This document shows, in pieces, positions 62,905 through 64,000 of a stretch of DNA of 64,000 nucleotides. The stretch lies in NCBI GenBank assembly GCA_001543005.1, contig LFLB01000010.1:1-64000 (forward strand), read 5' to 3'. Below the pieces are notes generated by a model. The model searched no databases. It saw only the letters and a program-made list of their open reading frames with translations, and was not told the origin of the DNA. The position numbers and the translations under genes were made by a program. The first letter of the stretch is position 1, and the number at the start of each line of letters is the position of its first letter. The DNA comes from Candidatus Spongiihabitans thiooxidans (lineage in GTDB: Bacteria; Pseudomonadota; Gammaproteobacteria; Arenicellales; Poriferihabitantaceae).

Positions 62905-64000
62905 CCCCCGCATTCTTTCCGCCTTCGGGTCGTACAGTGCGGTCAGGCTGGCAGTGGCGGGGATGCGCTCGCCGCCGACATCAATTTCGATGGCGCCGCT
63001 GTCGAGAAAATCCTGGTCGACTCCGTCGTCGTGACAGACGTAGCCCATTCCAACCGAGCCGCACAGGGTATGCCCGTAGTTTCCCGAGGTTAAATGCCCG
63101 ACCATTTTACCGTCGCGCAAGATCGGTTCATGGTGGTACAGCATAATTTCAGGATCCTGCAACAGAAATTGAACCATCCTTTTTCCCTTCCAGCTTGCGC
63201 TCTCCTGTTGTTTGAGAATCGCATCTCTGCCGATAAAGGGCACTGATTTTTCAAAATCACAGACAAAACCGAGACCACATTCGAGCGGCGTGTCTTGATC
63301 GGCGACATCGTGCCCGAAGTGGACGAATTTCTTTTCGATGCGGCCGCTATCCAGTGAATGTAGCCCGGCCATTTTCAAACCATATTTTTCACCGGCCCGC
63401 CATAATGTATCGAAGCCGTGTCGCGCCATATCAGTCGGAATATACAACTCCCAACCGAGCTCGCCAACAAACGATATTCGCGCTGCGCGACCGACCACGC
63501 AACCCAGTTCAATCGGTTTTGACATGCCGAATGGAAAATTTGCAGTGCTCATATCCATCCCCAATACATCGCTGAGCAATGCTCTGCTGTCCGGTCCCAT
63601 AACCCCGAGTACGGCCCAGCTATTGGTGACATCGGTCACCGTACAAAACGCATCAGCAGGCGTATTTCTCGCTAACCAATTCAGATCTTTATTGGTTACC
63701 GCCGCGCCACTTACCACCAGGTATTGATTTTCCTCAATGCGGGTAACCGTAAGATCCGCTTCAATGCCGCCGCGCTCATTCAGCCAATGGGTATAAACCA
63801 TTTTACCCACGGGGACATCAACGTCCGCAGTCGAAATTTTTTGTAGGACGTGGCAACTATCCTTGCCCTGAATCAGATATTTTGAAAAACTGCTTTGGTC
63901 AAACAGCGCGACTTTTTCACGAAATGCCTTATGCTCATTGGCGGAATATTCAAACCAGTTCTGTTTCCCGAAACTGTATTCATATTTGGGCTGCACGCCT
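62902..64000 (-). CDS. C-terminal part of a dimethylglycine/sarcosine dehydrogenase-like FAD oxidoreductase (partial)
   Basis: The visible 366 residues are the GcvT-like folate-binding half of a flavoprotein of the dimethylglycine dehydrogenase group: FGKQNWFEYSANEHKAFREK, FDQSSFSKYLIQG, TVTRIEENQYLVVSGAA, GPDSRALLSDVLG and FVGELGWELYIPTDMARHGF. The C-terminal GIEIDVGGERIPA-type part follows. The FAD domain should lie beyond the right edge, so the true start is not visible. The apparent GTG at 63996 is internal. The enzyme would oxidise N-methyl groups, giving methylene-folate. It fits with the neighbouring MetE-like gene. Confidence 0.85.
   Translation of the reverse strand, partial: GVQPKYEYSFGKQNWFEYSANEHKAFREKVALFDQSSFSKYLIQGKDSCHVLQKISTADVDVPVGKMVYTHWLNERGGIEADLTVTRIEENQYLVVSGAAVTNKDLNWLARNTPADAFCTVTDVTNSWAVLGVMGPDSRALLSDVLGMDMSTANFPFGMSKPIELGCVVGRAARISFVGELGWELYIPTDMARHGFDTLWRAGEKYGLKMAGLHSLDSGRIEKKFVHFGHDVADQDTPLECGLGFVCDFEKSVPFIGRDAILKQQESASWKGKRMVQFLLQDPEIMLYHHEPILRDGKMVGHLTSGNYGHTLCGSVGMGYVCHDDGVDQDFLDSGAIEIDVGGERIPATASLTALYDPKAERMRG

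Overview
The window looks like a piece of a gammaproteobacterial chromosome from a sulfur-oxidising organism that also uses organic substrates. This rests on an oxidative-type dsr gene set (dsrE, F, H, C, M, K, J, O, P plus tusA), the tesA/ABC/FtsX-like neighbourhood, the rpsU-yqeY pair, mpl, mltA and a fused indolepyruvate oxidoreductase. No rRNA, tRNA or CRISPR array was recognised.

Layout. 117-7277: leucine/isovalerate catabolic operon (isovaleryl-CoA dehydrogenase, thiolase, both methylcrotonyl-CoA carboxylase subunits, HMG-CoA lyase). 7381-10793: remnant integron with a truncated integrase, an attI-type junction, two attC sites and three AT-rich cassette genes read away from the integrase. 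10797-23000: HAD dehalogenase, hotdog thioesterase, IorAB fusion, an eroded transposase tail with REP-like hairpins, a DapA-family aldolase, an MFS carrier, then divergent tesA and ABC/FtsX genes. 23149-30329: class V aminotransferase, TctA permease, a displaced TctC stub, and an acylating aldehyde dehydrogenase followed by an acyl-CoA synthetase that together resemble SauS/SauT of sulfoacetate breakdown.

30464-39489 (minus strand): TrpD2-like protein, TusA, a Sel1 protein and dsrPOJKMCHFE. The dsrAB genes and dsrL are not in this cluster. The gene furthest upstream is a small frameshifted ORF. 39676-49266: ureohydrolase, GNAT acetyltransferase, then a roughly 5.9 kb island lying between two 702-bp direct copies of acetyltransferase-3'/rph-5' DNA. 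The island holds a large restriction-modification fusion, a small-protein/membrane-protein pair, and fragments of DUF2779, queG and a second RM gene. The duplication has the form left by single-crossover integration of a circle. Intact rph and rdgB follow.

49301-58615: housekeeping genes, including a phosphoglycerate mutase fused to a NUDIX hydrolase, yqeY, rpsU, mltA, rnd, mpl, dsbA and a glycerophosphodiesterase. 58693-64000: a protein with a possible HEPN motif, methylmalonate-semialdehyde dehydrogenase, a core-MetE-like methyltransferase and the C-terminal half of a dimethylglycine-dehydrogenase-type oxidoreductase cut by the window edge. These last three suggest methylated-amine and one-carbon metabolism.

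Several reading-frame breaks sit in short homopolymer or dinucleotide runs (near 10055, 27390 and 39433). They may be real decay or assembly error, and this affects how the broken genes should be read.
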